From: Perca fluviatilis
Taxonomy: Eukaryota; Chordata; Actinopteri; Perciformes; Percidae
Length of the DNA stretch: 64,000 nucleotides
Direction of reading: 5' to 3'
NCBI RefSeq assembly: GCF_010015445.1
Contig: NC_053133.1
Coordinates: 22,153,922 to 22,217,921 of the forward strand
Shown here: positions 1-45,750 of the stretch, in pieces
How the letters are laid out: each line of letters opens with the position of its first letter
Numbering within the stretch: position 1 is the stretch's first letter
Notes under the pieces: generated by a model
Told to the model about the DNA's origin: nothing
Database searches by the model: none
The model's input: the letters and a program-made list of their open reading frames with translations, nothing else
Program-made: the position numbers and the translations under genes

Positions 1-782
1 GCTATGTTCAGAAGATTGGTGTCGTCCGGTGACTTTCGTGTGCAGAAAATCGAGTGAAGATAATTACCTCTTTTGAAGAATCCGTCATGTTTTTTTTAAT
101 CCTCCGTATCTCCTTGGCTACTAGCAACTGCGTGGAGGAGGGGTGGGGGTGGTGCGCGGTCACGGAAGGCTTGTATGTGGACGCACCGACAGTTTTGTTT
201 TAATTTCTTAGAATTCCTCATGGGGGCAGCAGAAACTACGCACTATAGCTTTAAAGTTAAGTACATGTTGCATTCCTGACTTGATTTGAGAGGTGTTTAT
301 ATTCTTTTCTATTACAACAATTAGGACTAGTTGATCGATATTATCAATTAGTTGAGCCACAGAAAATCCGTCACTGACAATTTTGCAAAAATGACACACA
401 ACTCTCTCTTCCATCTTAAATGTGAGGATTAGCTGCTTTTATCTGTTTTAACATTATTGTAATCGGAACATTTTAGTTTCACAGCACAGTACTGGTAGTA
501 CTGGTAAAATTAGTGGGTCTTGTTGGGTCTTTAATGACCACTTTCTGGTTTAAGTCACAACAAATCCTGAGTGCCTTGGTTGCCAACAAAACAAGAGGAT
601 CAGCATTGGTTTCAGTTGATTTATTCAAACAAATAGATGGAAACTTAACCAAAATACTTTAGATAAGACTTGAAGTTTATAAAACGATCAATGCTAACCT
701 GTGACCGTGACAACGGTTAGTCGGACACAAACGAGTAATTTAAACACGGCACTGTTGCAGTACTGAATCGATACCAGAGATG

Positions 783-925
783 TTCACAAGTCATGTTTTG
801 GAAGTCCAAGTCGAGTCTCAAGTCTTTGAGCTTGAGTCCAAGTCAAGTCTCAAGTCTTTGAGGGGCAAGTTCAAGTCAAGTCTCAAGTCTTTTCCCACAA
901 ATCCAAGTCAAGTCTCAAGTCTCTG
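783..925. repeat. degenerate tandem repeat (AAGTCAAGTCTCAAGTCTTT)
   Basis: About four imperfect copies of a unit built from AAGTC/CAAGTCT words, roughly 35-45 bp apart. Confidence 0.75.
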
Positions 926-1205
926 GCCATCTGATCTGTCCCTAACACTATATTGTTAAATCTTATGAATTCAAAGCATGTCCTGTAGCTACCATCCATA
1001 CAGTAGGCCTACAGTATCAAAATCAGTTGTAGGATAACTTGATGGGGTCTACTGCGATGCAATCTGAAGAAACACAAATTTTGGTATCTGCAACAAAGAA
1101 TACATGTTTGTCTGTGTTACTAACTGGCTGTAAAGCCCAACCTCATCATGCATTACATTTTTCAGTGTTCAAAGTTTAAGGGAAATATCTATATAATTAT
1201 TAAAT

Positions 1206-1241
1206 AAAAAAAAAAAAAAAAAAAAAAAAAATGAAAAAATT

Positions 1242-1290
<49 letters not shown>
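1206..1290. repeat. poly(A)-poly(T)-poly(A) tract
   Basis: About 28 A, a short spacer, about 24 T, then about 29 A. The structure could form a perfect hairpin and is also a typical site for sequencing or assembly error. Confidence 0.85.
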
Positions 1291-1294
<4 letters not shown>

Positions 1295-1306
1295 GTGAAA
1301 TATTAA

Positions 1307-2390
1307 AGGACAATTCTGGCGCAAAACGAACCTAGGGGTTATTAACAAATGTGTACCCACTCGATTGCTCTCTGGGACATGTTTTCATGCTAATCGAATA
1401 TGTTTGTAGCTTGAAAGAAGCTGGCGCGGACCGCTGATTAGCTTACAACGCTAATATTCGGGGCACAGGGACAGTAAAAACAAGTCGCTATTTATACCAT
1501 TAAAAAGGCTGAAAATATCACCAAACTTCAACAGTAGTATAATGAGCGTCCCTAAATGTTAACTGAAGCATTGAGAACTTTGTAAGCGTACAGACAGTTT
1601 ATTGAACGAAGAGCTGCGGAAGCTCTGTGAAAGGGCTACAAGAGAGAGAGAGAGCTACTGGTATTCAATGCCGCAACACAGCCTCATACTTCGGGAAACT
1701 GGTGGTGTACCTGTGGACATTGTGAAGCTATGGCCACCGAACAGGAGTGTCTGTGTTGCATGGAATGGGACCTGTTGCGTTGCGACAACCAAGAGACGCA
1801 GTGTTTTGTACAGTCTGAAGATTTCCCCTCTCTGATAAACAGGGCTGTACTTGAAACTTTTTTCCATGTCCTGAAAATAAATTGGAGACAGCGACCCAGA
1901 CCAGAGGGACCAGATGGACAGTTATCCACTGAGTAGCTAAGTAGCTACACTAGACAAGTTATGTTTTACATCGGTGATTATTTCAGATATATTGAGCAAA
2001 TTGCTTTTGATTTTAGTTTGCATCGCCAGCTGTAAGTCATGACTGTTTTCAAAACGGCGGCCGCATGTAAACATGAATGTGAACTTTTTTCAGTAAACTG
2101 TCTGTACACTTACAAACTTCTCATGGCTTCGGTTAACATTTAGGGACCCTCATTATGCTACTGTTGAAGTGTGGTGATATATTGAGCCTTTTTAGTGGTA
2201 CAAAATAGACATCTGTTTTTACTTTCCCTGTGCCCCAAATACTAGCGTTGTAAGCTAATCAGCGGTCCACACTAGCTTGTTTAAAAGCTACAAACACATT
2301 CGATTAGCATGAAAACATATCCCAGAGAGCGATCGAGTGGGTACACATCTGTTATTAACCCCTAGGTTCCTTTTGTGCCGGAATTGTCCT
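1307..2390. mobile_element. TTAA-flanked palindromic DNA element (family 1)
   Basis: Termini AGGACAATTC and GAATTGTCCT are each flanked by TTAA (1303-1306 and 2391-2394). The inverted arms extend about 300 bp inward (1307-1600 against 2095-2390), with divergence, around a ~500-bp unique centre. TTAA duplications are made by piggyBac and Kolobok superfamily transposases. No transposase is encoded, so it is non-autonomous. Confidence 0.85.
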
Positions 2391-2423
2391 TTAACCTAAG
2401 TCTGTCACATCATATGGATACAA

Positions 2424-2890
2424 CTATAAAGATACAATTTGCCTGTTCCCAGCATTAGCACAACACTTATACATAGTTAGCTTGTTACCTGTGACGATAT
2501 ATGCTAAATTTAACGTCTCTTTCACATTAGCAAGTGACTGACCCGTTTTGAGATGCCTGATGAAGTTCGACGTTGTTGATCCGGCATCATTTATCTTGGT
2601 GCCACTCACCTTGCATGTAGCTGTTCGCTTACTGCCACTGTTTACGAAGTTATTGAAAGCAAAACTAATGACAAAAGGCACAACTCCGGAAGGACTTGGT
2701 GTCGCCATCGGCAATGCATTTATGTGAGTGCGCGCAAAGGGCAAAGGACATGCAGCTCGTCATACGTTTCCCCAACGTATATATTAATAATAATTGAATG
2801 TGAGAATATTGCAATATGTTTAAAATCGCAATAATATCGTATTGTGAGATAAGTATCGTGACGCTATCATATCGTGGGGCCTCTGGTGAT
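2424..2890 (-). mobile_element. hAT transposon fragment with BED zinc finger
   Basis: The minus-strand frame 2744-2424 encodes a BED-type finger region (ATCKVSGTKINDAGSTTSN then FIRHLKTG) typical of the N-terminus of ZBED-like hAT transposases. The finger's second Cys reads Ser (CKVS instead of CKVC), so the fragment is decayed. The flank at 2800-2890 holds the ATATCGT-rich terminal sequence common in fish hAT elements. Confidence 0.7.
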
Positions 2891-3230
2891 TTCCACCCCT
2901 ACTAATTGGTCGATTAATTGATAATGAAAATACAGATAATCATAAGTTGCAGCGCTGTATAACAGTAAAGTATGTCGAAGGAGAACCTCATCAAGCTTTT
3001 TATCAAACATAAAAATATTGTTAGGAAATGAGTTCTGATCATTTACATAATGTCTGCTTAATGGTAACCTCTTATATTGTATTAAAGGTTAAAAACAATG
3101 CAAACACAACACAAACATAACTTTCTTTCTGTCACTTTACTCCACGTTTTCATTTGTTATCCTATAAAATGCCACTTCCCTGATTTATAACACACATGAT
3201 GTCGCAGATTCACTCATGTACGAGTCGTAA

Positions 3231-36905
<33,675 letters not shown>

Positions 36906-37707
36906 CGAGTGAAACACACTCACACATGTTTGAGTTTCTCCTGATTCTGTGGGGAAAAAAAAAGAATTGAACAAGCAGCAGCGGACGTTTTGATGCATCA
37001 GGGTTGCGATCAGTGATGGACGTTGTCAAGAGGGGAGAGTAGGAACAACTTGACAGCTGCAGTGTACAAGTGCAGCATGACACTTTTTCTGAGGAGACGC
37101 CTGTGTGGCCCTCATGTCACATCAATCTACGAGCTGATTGGTTATGCCACTCCAGTTGGCTCGGGGGCGGACGATAAACTGATTCTTAAGTATTACACGT
37201 TAGCTTTTGTGCTCTATAAATACTTACATTGGACGACTTTCATCAGTTTGTTCCTCCTGACATGGACCGAGGCCTCAGAATAGTTTCTTCATGAGTAACA
37301 GTATTTCATCCTGCTTGTTGTGCCATGTTTATACCGACTGCACAGTGTCTCATAGACCATCTAATAGCCATCGAATGACATACATTGTATTCTATCAAGC
37401 CTTACACTTGACGTATATGATGATATTTTTCTGTACAGTGAGTGTTAACAGCAGAGAACAATAAGCACAGGTCTTTTTTAAATCAACTAGTTTCAGTTTC
37501 TAGTTTTAGAGACTTTTGTTTGTGCTGGTTTGGTAGAATTAAACGTACTGTACTGTGCTGGGCTGGACCTGAAGCATGCACACTCAGAAGCTTCCTGGAA
37601 TAAGACCCATTTAAAGGAAAAGTCCACCCTAAAAACACTTTTAACATTGTTTTCAAACTGCTAGTGTATTTTGCATTTAGGAGCTCATGTTGGGGTATTT
37701 TGTTTAA

Positions 37708-38184
37708 AGTGCTCATATTATGCTTTTTGGCTTTTTCCCTTTCCTTTATTGTGTTATATATCTTTTTGTGCATGTTATAGGTGTACAAAGTGAAAAAGCC
37801 CAAAGTCCACCCCAAAGGGACTTACCATCTCTAACAGAAAACACTCTATTGTAGTCCAGCCTTTACTGCCGTGACGAACGCGCGTCACTTTGTAACACAC
37901 GTTATAATGCTCGCCTAGCTGCTAGCGTGGCACGCCCTCATACTCTGCTTCTGACTGGCTAGTAGTCCTTCCCTAGCTACTGCGCATGTGCAACTCCCAA
38001 CAAAGATTGAATAGAAGTGATATGCCTCACTCTGTAGCTAAAACAGAGAGCTCAACACACAGGGTGAAAAGAGGAGCTGCAGCAGTGTGCAGTACAACAA
38101 ATATATGGTGTTTTGTTTAAATGAAAGCACATAAACCTATTCTGATGATATCAGATCTCTGAAAATGGGCATAATATGAGCACT
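37708..38184. mobile_element. TTAA-flanked MITE (family 3), complete, in cnksr2 3' UTR
   Basis: 477 bp with perfect termini AGTGCTCATATTATGC and GCATAATATGAGCACT, flanked by TTAA at 37704-37707 and 38185-38188. It is close to the intronic copy at 28274-28775, implying fairly recent spread. Confidence 0.93.
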
Positions 38185-39827
38185 TTAATTCTTGCACAAA
38201 ACTGATATGATGCCAGTCTCCCTGTCATGCTGTCACTTTATTTTCACTTTTAGTATGACTTTACCTCCAGCGAGTCTTGTCTTAACATATCATCTTTGAT
38301 ACTCTTCATTTAATTTGACATCAGCTGCCTTGTTTAGAGCTAATTCATTCATTTATTGGCCTAAATATTTTCCTTAAATCACATCCCTTTTACAGAAACA
38401 TGATGATCTTCAGTTAGATATTATAATGCATGCCACTTCATTATATTTTATATTATTGTTTACATCTCCATGAAAAACAGCTCATGTTCAAACAAGGCCT
38501 CCATAGTGCCTCTCAATACATATAATATTGTAATAAATGCATAAAGATCCTGTAATACCTTTGATTACATTCCCCAATCCCATGATATCACATTAAGGAT
38601 AGGGTCCCATTTTTTTAAAGTCTGTCTTAAACCAATACTGATATACTGTATGTGCCCACATGGTCATTGAAAGTCGTGTCCATAATGGCCGCAGTGAGAT
38701 CCTTTCTTAAAGTAATTTCAGTGTAAGAGAAGAACACAATCCACAGTCAAAATATTAAAATGCAAAAATGTGATTTTTAACTAAACAGACTGCAACTTTG
38801 TTATAAAAAAAACCTATTGGGCTTAGCTCAGCGTACAGAAGCCTTATATTGCATAATGCAACTCTAAGAATTCAGGACCCCCCGTCTTTGATTGTCATAA
38901 GAATTAAGCTCTTTTTTTTTTTTATCTTAATCTTGTGTTTGCTTGATATGCAGATTTGATTAAGTTATTTTATTTTGAAAGGCAGTTTATTATAACTTCT
39001 GGAGTGCAGACATGTTGTACACATAAGAAATACCTTCAAAGAGAAAAAGATTCTTGCTATTGGCTATTGGCCTGTTTTCATTTTTCCTTTGATTCTCTGT
39101 GGCTTTAACAGCCACTTTAATACTTGAAAATACAGTCACCATGACAACTACAAGTAAATTATTCAACAACAAGTGGAAGGTTTCTTTAGGTCGTCATAGA
39201 AAAAATCTCTAAAACGGGGATCTCTAAAACGAAGGAAAATCACAAAATAACCCTTGAAACTTTCCGAACGTCCCGGTTTTATTATATATTATATCACGGT
39301 GTAAAAGTTTCTCAGGGTGGATTTTTCCTCTGTCCTGCATGCCACATAGAGACTATGAGGAAATATTTGCGTAAGAAATGAAATATGGATCTAATAAAAA
39401 TATATTACTTTGTTATTTGTACGCTGCCGCCAAATTACTTAATACTCAGAGACACTGCACAAAACTATAAAAGCAATCGTACACACAAATACACAAAGAC
39501 ATGCACACAAGCCAATAAACACACATTACACTACACAGTTTGAATGCTCTTTCTATGCTGCTGCCCGTGGTTGGTTGTAGTAGCATGTCTTTGTTGTAGA
39601 TAAACACAATATTCCTCTTCTGTTTTTGTGTTTGAAAATCTGTAGATACAGTAGATCTCTCTTTATAGAGTGCAAACTAAGTGTCTTGGATAATGTTCTC
39701 TAATTCTATCAGGTTTTTTTTGGACAGTTGAGTAAAGATTGTTTAATGTTCAATCTATAAATTATGGTAAAATAACAGTATTTATTTATCATTCTATTGT
39801 GTTCTGTCGGAAGAAGAAGAGTGGATC

Positions 39828-39833
39828 AATAAA
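39828..39833 (+). terminator. poly(A) signal, probable end of cnksr2
   Basis: Canonical AATAAA with a GT-rich downstream stretch. No plus-strand coding sequence follows until the right part of the window. Confidence 0.55.
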
Positions 39834-39855
39834 GTGTGGTCATTTGGATGAAGGT

Positions 39856-40215
39856 GTATTTGTGGTTTGTTATCGTTATCGGTGGGCGGTGAGAAGAAGA
39901 GGGGGCTGACAGGATGATGAGCACTGATAACAGCTGCTGCACCGTCACTGTCAACACGGGAGTCAAAGAGAGAGAGGCCACGATAAACCAACTAAGATCC
40001 TTAAGGTGTAGAAATTCAAATGTGCTCCTTCTCCCAACTGACCAATCCTAATCCTTGCCACCTTTCCCTCAATGCTACTCTATCACAGCTGAGCGAGGAA
40101 TCCAATCATTTCCTGCAGTATGACTGCTACTATTTTGAAACCAGCTGTTGTTTACAGTTGGACGTTATGTTGCTATAGCAACCACTACTGACAGTTCTAG
40201 AACAGTTTCAGTTTA
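39856..40215. other. intergenic, nothing recognised
   Basis: The region between the cnksr2 and klhl34 3' ends before the reversed repeat copy. No gene or repeat was supported. Confidence 0.35.
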
Positions 40216-40218
40216 ACT

Positions 40219-40570
40219 AGTCTATATCGACGACCGGTGCTGCAAGAAATTCCGCCGGATGTCCGTCACCTTGTGCTTTCTTTGTGTTGGCGTTCTAAAC
40301 TCCTGGCGATTTCATGAGGACTATGGTTAACTGCTCCTCAGATCTCTGCAGGGTGAATCCAGACAGCTAGCTAGACTATCTGTCCAGTCTGAGTTTTCTG
40401 TTGCACGACTAAAACAACTTTTGAACGTACACATGTTCCACCAAAACAAGTTCCTTCCCGAGGCTATTTTGCAGCGGCCCCGTCATTGTGTCCAGGGCTT
40501 AGCCCCGCCCAAGACGATTGTGATTGATTTAAAGAAATGACAATAAACCAGAGTACGTTTTTCTACCATA
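40219..40570 (-). mobile_element. TAGTCT short-TIR element copy, reversed
   Basis: Starts TAGTCTATATC and includes the complement of CTGCAGAGATCTGAGGAGCA and of AATAGCCTCGGGAAGGAACT. It is the same family as 50508-50940. Confidence 0.8.
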
Positions 40571-42030
40571 CCATTTGAAAAATTTTGATTTAGGTGGAAT
40601 AGTTGATATTTTGATTCAAAATTAAATGGGACAAAGTGCAATGGAAACGCAAAGTCTCAGTGGATGAATGATGACGTACATAAAGAATCTGACTTAAGCA
40701 TCCGCTGAAGAGAAAGCATCACATCTGTGTAGAACAATGAGGAGACTGTAACCTTCCTCATATTTCTTGCATTTCAGTTGTAAATTAGTTCACGTCCAAC
40801 ACCATTGGGAAGAAACTCGGATGCAGACTGTGAGCCAGGCCATAATTCCTAGCATCAGTAGCTGACCTCACTCATATTCACTGAATACTTAATAGCAAAT
40901 CTCTGAAAAGGCTCCAAAGTCTGGAGGAAAGACTTAACCAAGAGTGGAGGCTGTTACAGCAGCAGATTAACGCCCATGGTTTTGGCATAAGAAACTCAAC
41001 GATCACATGTGGATGTGATGTTCAGGTGTGAACTTTTGGCCATAGTCTGTACATGTAAGCCTTACAACTGGTTTTCTATGATAAACTAGGTTGTCAAAGA
41101 TCAGATTTTGTTTTAGCTGGACTTTAACATAAGATGCTACTTTGTTCTAAAGACTAAGGCCTCAAATCAGGACTCAGGATTCAAATGGAGATAAAGTAAA
41201 CAGACACACCGGACCTATGTATTTTTCAATTAAGTTTTATTGGTTTTTGATGGTAATTGAATATATGAATGATTGTTTTCAGATTCATTTAGTGGTTCAT
41301 GATTTTTTGGGGGATCAGAGTTCATAATACATAAACATTATTTTAAATTATAATGACCAATTGGAATGTTTAATTGTACAATACTGCAAAATCTACATTA
41401 AATTCAACAAGGTTTTGACAATAATAGGCAACTGAAAAGTCCACACTATGATTTGTATAGAAAATATTTTAAGTTGCCTGTATAAGTTTTGAAGTACGTA
41501 CCCGTGCAAAAAAGATTATTTTATACATATTTTCTTTGAAAACCATGGGATATAATGCAACACCACATTCATTTTGAATCCAGTTTTACCTTCACAAATA
41601 ATAAAACATGTTAAATAAATAATGTGTATGCAGACAGTATTCAGGATTAAATGGAAGCAAGCACAAAAGTCCATGATAAACTCCAGCAGGTTACCGAGCT
41701 ATTATCAACAAATCATGCATACGATTTCCCGCTACTGTTTTTTTTTAAACCTGCAGCTTAAACCTACTTCGTCCATTAAGTTGTCAGTGCAGATGGAAAA
41801 CAAGACAGAAAAAAAGGTCACTCGATATCCTTGGTTTGCTTCTATTTCTATATCTATCTCACAGAAAACCTAAATTATTCATCACTAGTAAATAAACAGG
41901 AATGTCACATGCATCGGACTTTTATCTTCCATAAAATATTCAGCTTAGCTTTGCTGTTGTTTTTATTACAAAGATGTCCTCCTCCACCTTCATCCCCTTA
42001 TCTCCTGTTTTAACTTCTTCTCTGTTCCAT
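40571..42030. other. intergenic, nothing recognised
   Basis: AT-rich sequence between convergent cnksr2 and klhl34. No repeat or coding signal was supported. Confidence 0.35.
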
Positions 42031-42035
42031 CTTAC

Positions 42036-42600
42036 GTGGTGATAGACTCCTCCGCAGCCTGGCTCAACCTCCTCTTGAAAACTCATTTGTTCAGGAATTA
42101 CCTTCGTCCCACCTCCTCCTCTGCTTGTTGTCAAAATCCCCTTTTGCATCCCTCCTTAGCTCTTGTTTTATTTCTTCTCTTAGAACATTGTCACATTCGG
42201 TCACAGGAGTATCGTTGACAGAACACCATGTATATCACTTCTCACTAGTGGTTGCTTGTAATTCTGACTCCTGCATCAAATTACAGCACTTCCTTAAAAT
42301 CAACTCACTTGTACCTTTTGGACAATTTAGAAATCTGGTTTTAAACCTGCAAACTTCTACTTGTACTGTAATTGCTTTACATAATTGTACTTTCTTTTGC
42401 ATCCTTATTATCCTAATTTATTTATCAAATCATTTTTCCAATTCAGAAAGTTTAAGTGTCTATCTATTTTTCTCATGATGGTGTCGCTTCCTTTTTGTGT
42501 TGTTTTGTTTTTGTCTTTGTAATTTGTCTCGATGTCATTGTAAATGAGGGCCATCCCTCAATGACTTCTCGAGTATAGCTAAATAAAGGTTACTTAAATA
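42036..42600 (+). mobile_element. LINE 3' fragment
   Basis: SSAAWLNLLLKTHLFRNYL is the C-terminal motif of fish L2/Rex-type reverse transcriptase proteins. The segment ends in a tail with ATAGCTAAATAAAGGTTAC near 42576-42594. Confidence 0.65.
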
Positions 42601-42748
42601 CTTAAATGTATGCCTGTAGATGATACAAACGCATAACGAAAGAGTTTAATATTTTCCTCTGTCAGTACTTTGCAACAATCTGTCAGATCAGTGAGTAGAC
42701 CTTTTATCCTGTGTCATTTTCATGACATGTTTTTCCAAAAGACGTTTT

Positions 42749-43635
42749 GCTTAGCTTAGCATAAAGACTGGAAACAGGGGAAACAGCTAGCTTGGCTTTT
42801 ATCTGGAGGGGGAAAAAAAGGCTTAGAAACACCTCTTAAGCTCACATATTAACATGGTATATCTTGTTTACTAAATCTGTACAAAAACTGAATTGTAAAA
42901 ATGACAAGTTGTGGGAGGTCTTGTGCTTCATGCTAAGCGCTAACCACCTCTTGGCTTAAACTTCATATTTAGCGCACAGACAAGACAGTGGTATCAATCT
43001 TCTCATCTAACTCTCGACAAAAAAGAGAATAAGTGTACGAACCTAAATGTTAATGTTCTTCTAAAAGTAGTAGTAGAGTAGCTTAGCTTAGCATAAAGAC
43101 TTCAAGCAGGGAGAAACAGCTAGCCTAGCTCTGTCCAAAGGTAACAAAATCAGCCTACAAACAACTCAAAAACTCACAAATGAATTTAATATTGTTTGTT
43201 TAATCGAAATGTTTTACAAAAAGTTGTGCTTTGTGTTAAAGTAAGCTAACTATCTCCTGGTTAGCTTCATATTTAACAGATATGACAGTGGTGTCAATCT
43301 TATCATCAAACACTCGGCAAAAATGCAAAGAAGTATATTTCCCAAAATGTCTAACTACTCCTATAAGAAGTAGAAGAGTAGCTTAGCACAAGGACAGGTA
43401 AGAAGTGGGGAACAGCTGGCCTAGCTAGCTCTGACCAAAGGCAACAACTCTGTCTACACGCATCTGTAAAGCTTATATGTGATTTGTGTCATCCATACAA
43501 AAACCAAAGTGTAAAAATGATTTTAAGCTAACCAGCTCCTGGTATTAGCTCCATGTAGTATCAATCTTTTCATCTAATTCTCAGCAAAAAATAATATGTT
43601 AACCAACTTGTCAATTGTTTCTTTAAGTATTCTTT
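42749..43635. repeat. three head-to-tail copies of the GCTTAGCTTAGC repeat
   Basis: Unit starts (GCTTAGC..., then ATAAAGAC or a variant, then AACAGCTAGC) fall at about 42749, 43081 and 43381. Each continues through a TTCATATTTA word and TATCAATCTTCTCATC or a close variant. Spacings are about 332 and 300 bp, and the third copy is shortened. Elsewhere in the window the repeat occurs singly. Confidence 0.8.
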
Positions 43636-43882
43636 AAGTCTACTTGTTTAAAATATTTTTGTAAATATCCTGGAATAATGCACATCTGTTCTTCTCAAAT
43701 GAGATGGAACAGTTTCATGGCCGATAGATTTTTGTTATTTTTTTTATTGATCCCAAAATGGGAAATTACGGTAATAGTTTCAGTTCCCCAAAATGTTATT
43801 CATGTGTGCTCTGTTGTAATTATTTTGAGACTATTTTGCGTCACTCACTTTCATGTTAACATTTTCTCATACTAAGTGAACT

Positions 43883-45682
43883 TCAGTCTGGTAGAGGCAG
43901 CAGTGTGCACTCGGTCCCAGTGAGAGGTCTGGGGAGCTGGCAGATCTCTCTCCAGCGATCTTTCTTTGTATCGTACTCCAACACGCTCTTCACTATCACC
44001 TCCTGTCCGTTGCTCCATCTCCTCCCTCCAAACACCAGCAGATTCCCAGACGGCGTTGACACCATCCCGTAGTTGAAGGAGCCAATGAGAAGCGGTCGAA
44101 GGCGCGTCCAGTGGTCTGACTGCGGGTCGTATTGTTCGATATCGCAGAAAGGCTCGTACATTCCCAACAGGGCGTAGATGTGGCCGTTGGCGGTTGCCAG
44201 GCGATGGCTGAACCTGGCGATGGACATGGACGCTCGCTTTTCCCAGACTCGGCCTTTGAGGTCCCAGAACAAGACTTCTCTGCTGCTCGCTCTGTGGTCA
44301 TCCTGGTTATCAATAGGGTTACTGCCGCCCTGGTTGCCCGGGACACCACCTGACACGTAGATGCTGTTGTCAAGCACAGCACAAGCATGGCCATAAAGGG
44401 GGCGAGGCATCGTTGCTCCTCTCCTCCACGCTCCTGTGGTCATGTCGTAAAACTCAACAGAAGCTACCGAGGTGTGTGTGTTGCCGTCTGGTCCTGTGCG
44501 TCGTCCCCCGATGGCGTAAATGGCATCCTCCACGACGCAGCAGGTGAACCGCGCCCGCCTCTCCAGCATCGACTCCACCGTCTCCCAGCAGACGAAGCGA
44601 GGATCGTAGCGCCACACCTGGTTGGACGTCGCCACGGTGACTGACTTTTTCCCATCCTCGTCTCCCTCTTTCACTTCTTCTCCTCCGACCACGAAGAGGA
44701 AACCACCCACTGAGCACGCACAGTGATTTCTCAGTCGCAGCGGGACGCTGGTGCTCAGGGATGAAAACTTCCTACTTGTAGGATCAAACGCCAACATTTG
44801 CTGTTCCGGCCAATCAGGGCTGGATCCTCCACCCACAAGTAGCACCCGATTGGGCGACGCTCTGAGCGTGGACTGTTTGCTCTGTCTGATTGGCTGAGCA
44901 GAACCCAGCCTGTGGTACTCCAACGCCCGGGTAAGTTGACTTCTGATGAGAGGTGTGGCCATGGCTTTGTGGGCGTGGTTCATATTGGTCAGGTCAGAGG
45001 GGGCGACCAATCCGAAGCGCAGACGACTCAGCAGAAGATTTGATTTCAGCAGAGGGAGGGGTCCATTCTCATCCAGCCAATCCAGAGCCAGCTTTATAAG
45101 CTCCACCTCTTTGACACCAGGTATTTCGTCAGCATCGAGCACCGCCATCATCGTTTGGATATTCAGCCCGAGAAGGTCATCCCTGCGTTCCTGCAGCAGT
45201 GTCCCCATCTCCATAGCGATGGTTTCATTGGCAGCTTTAAGTGCGTCTAAGAGGGCGTGATGCTCGGCCAGGTTAGCATAGCAACAGCAATTCTCAGCGT
45301 TTAAACCATCAGTCAGAAAGCGCTCGCATATTGACACAGCCGTCTCCACCTGCAAGTACCTGGCTGCCTCCAAGACAACAGGAAGTGTTGGCGGTGATAC
45401 ATTGAGCCAGCCCGAATACAGGAAGTCCAGAATGACGTTTAAACCCTCAGGTGTTAGCGCCGGGAGGCTGATGGAGCCAGCTAATCTCTCCGCGGTAGTC
45501 TCTCCAAACAGAGCCCAAAAATACTCGCTGGAGCTGGCCAAAAGGGCGCGATGACAAGGAAAAGACACACCGCCGGCCTCTAGGACGACATCACACATGT
45601 TTCTCTGAGAGCGCAGACGCTGGAAGCCGGAGAGAAGCCTGGTTCTGTGGGAGGAACTGTAGAGTAGGGAGTAACTATCCAT
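43883..45682 (-). CDS. klhl34: klhl34, intronless BTB-BACK-Kelch protein
   Basis: A 599-residue single-exon frame on the minus strand, ATG at 45682 and TGA at 43883. Residues ~20-125 form a BTB domain (CDVVLEAGGVSFPCHRALLA), ~130-235 a BACK domain (ENCCCYANLAEHHALL), and ~280-599 six Kelch blades with repeated GG cores (VLLVGGG, LFVVGGE, IYAIGGR, IYVSGGV, IYALLGM, LLVFGGR). Such proteins usually serve as substrate adaptors of Cul3 ubiquitin ligases, dimerising and binding Cul3 through BTB/BACK. The lack of introns, the length (human about 644) and the position between cnksr2 and smpx identify it as KLHL34 rather than another KLHL. The fifth blade has LLG in place of GG. A TTTATT at 43743-43748, AATAAA on the coding strand, could end the transcript but lies in retroelement-like sequence. 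The substrate is unknown. Confidence 0.95.
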   Translation of the reverse strand: MDSYSLLYSSSHRTRLLSGFQRLRSQRNMCDVVLEAGGVSFPCHRALLASSSEYFWALFGETTAERLAGSISLPALTPEGLNVILDFLYSGWLNVSPPTLPVVLEAARYLQVETAVSICERFLTDGLNAENCCCYANLAEHHALLDALKAANETIAMEMGTLLQERRDDLLGLNIQTMMAVLDADEIPGVKEVELIKLALDWLDENGPLPLLKSNLLLSRLRFGLVAPSDLTNMNHAHKAMATPLIRSQLTRALEYHRLGSAQPIRQSKQSTLRASPNRVLLVGGGSSPDWPEQQMLAFDPTSRKFSSLSTSVPLRLRNHCACSVGGFLFVVGGEEVKEGDEDGKKSVTVATSNQVWRYDPRFVCWETVESMLERRARFTCCVVEDAIYAIGGRRTGPDGNTHTSVASVEFYDMTTGAWRRGATMPRPLYGHACAVLDNSIYVSGGVPGNQGGSNPIDNQDDHRASSREVLFWDLKGRVWEKRASMSIARFSHRLATANGHIYALLGMYEPFCDIEQYDPQSDHWTRLRPLLIGSFNYGMVSTPSGNLLVFGGRRWSNGQEVIVKSVLEYDTKKDRWREICQLPRPLTGTECTLLPLPD

Positions 45683-45714
45683 CCAAAAGATAGTAGGTGA
45701 GAGGATAAGAGATT

Positions 45715-45750
45715 GAGAGAGAGAAAGTGAGAGAGAGAGAGAGAGAGAGC
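45715..45750. repeat. (GA)n tract upstream of klhl34
   Basis: GAGAGAGA-rich sequence 30-70 bp upstream of the klhl34 start codon, probably in its 5' UTR or promoter. Confidence 0.75.

Larger units (their letters stand above)
36906..39855 (+). other. cnksr2: cnksr2 3' UTR (inferred end)
   Basis: About 2.9 kb of non-coding sequence follows the TGA. The best polyadenylation signal is AATAAA at 39828-39833, followed by GT-rich sequence at 39835-39880. An earlier AATAAA near 38533 lacks a comparable downstream element. The span includes a complete TTAA-flanked MITE at 37708-38184, so the transposon would be part of the mature mRNA if the distal site is used. The boundary is inferred, not observed. 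Confidence 0.55.

Noticed and set aside
43996..44717. Several frames overlapping klhl34 on both strands
   Set aside because: Shadows of the GC-rich klhl34 coding sequence. Only the 599-residue frame has domains.
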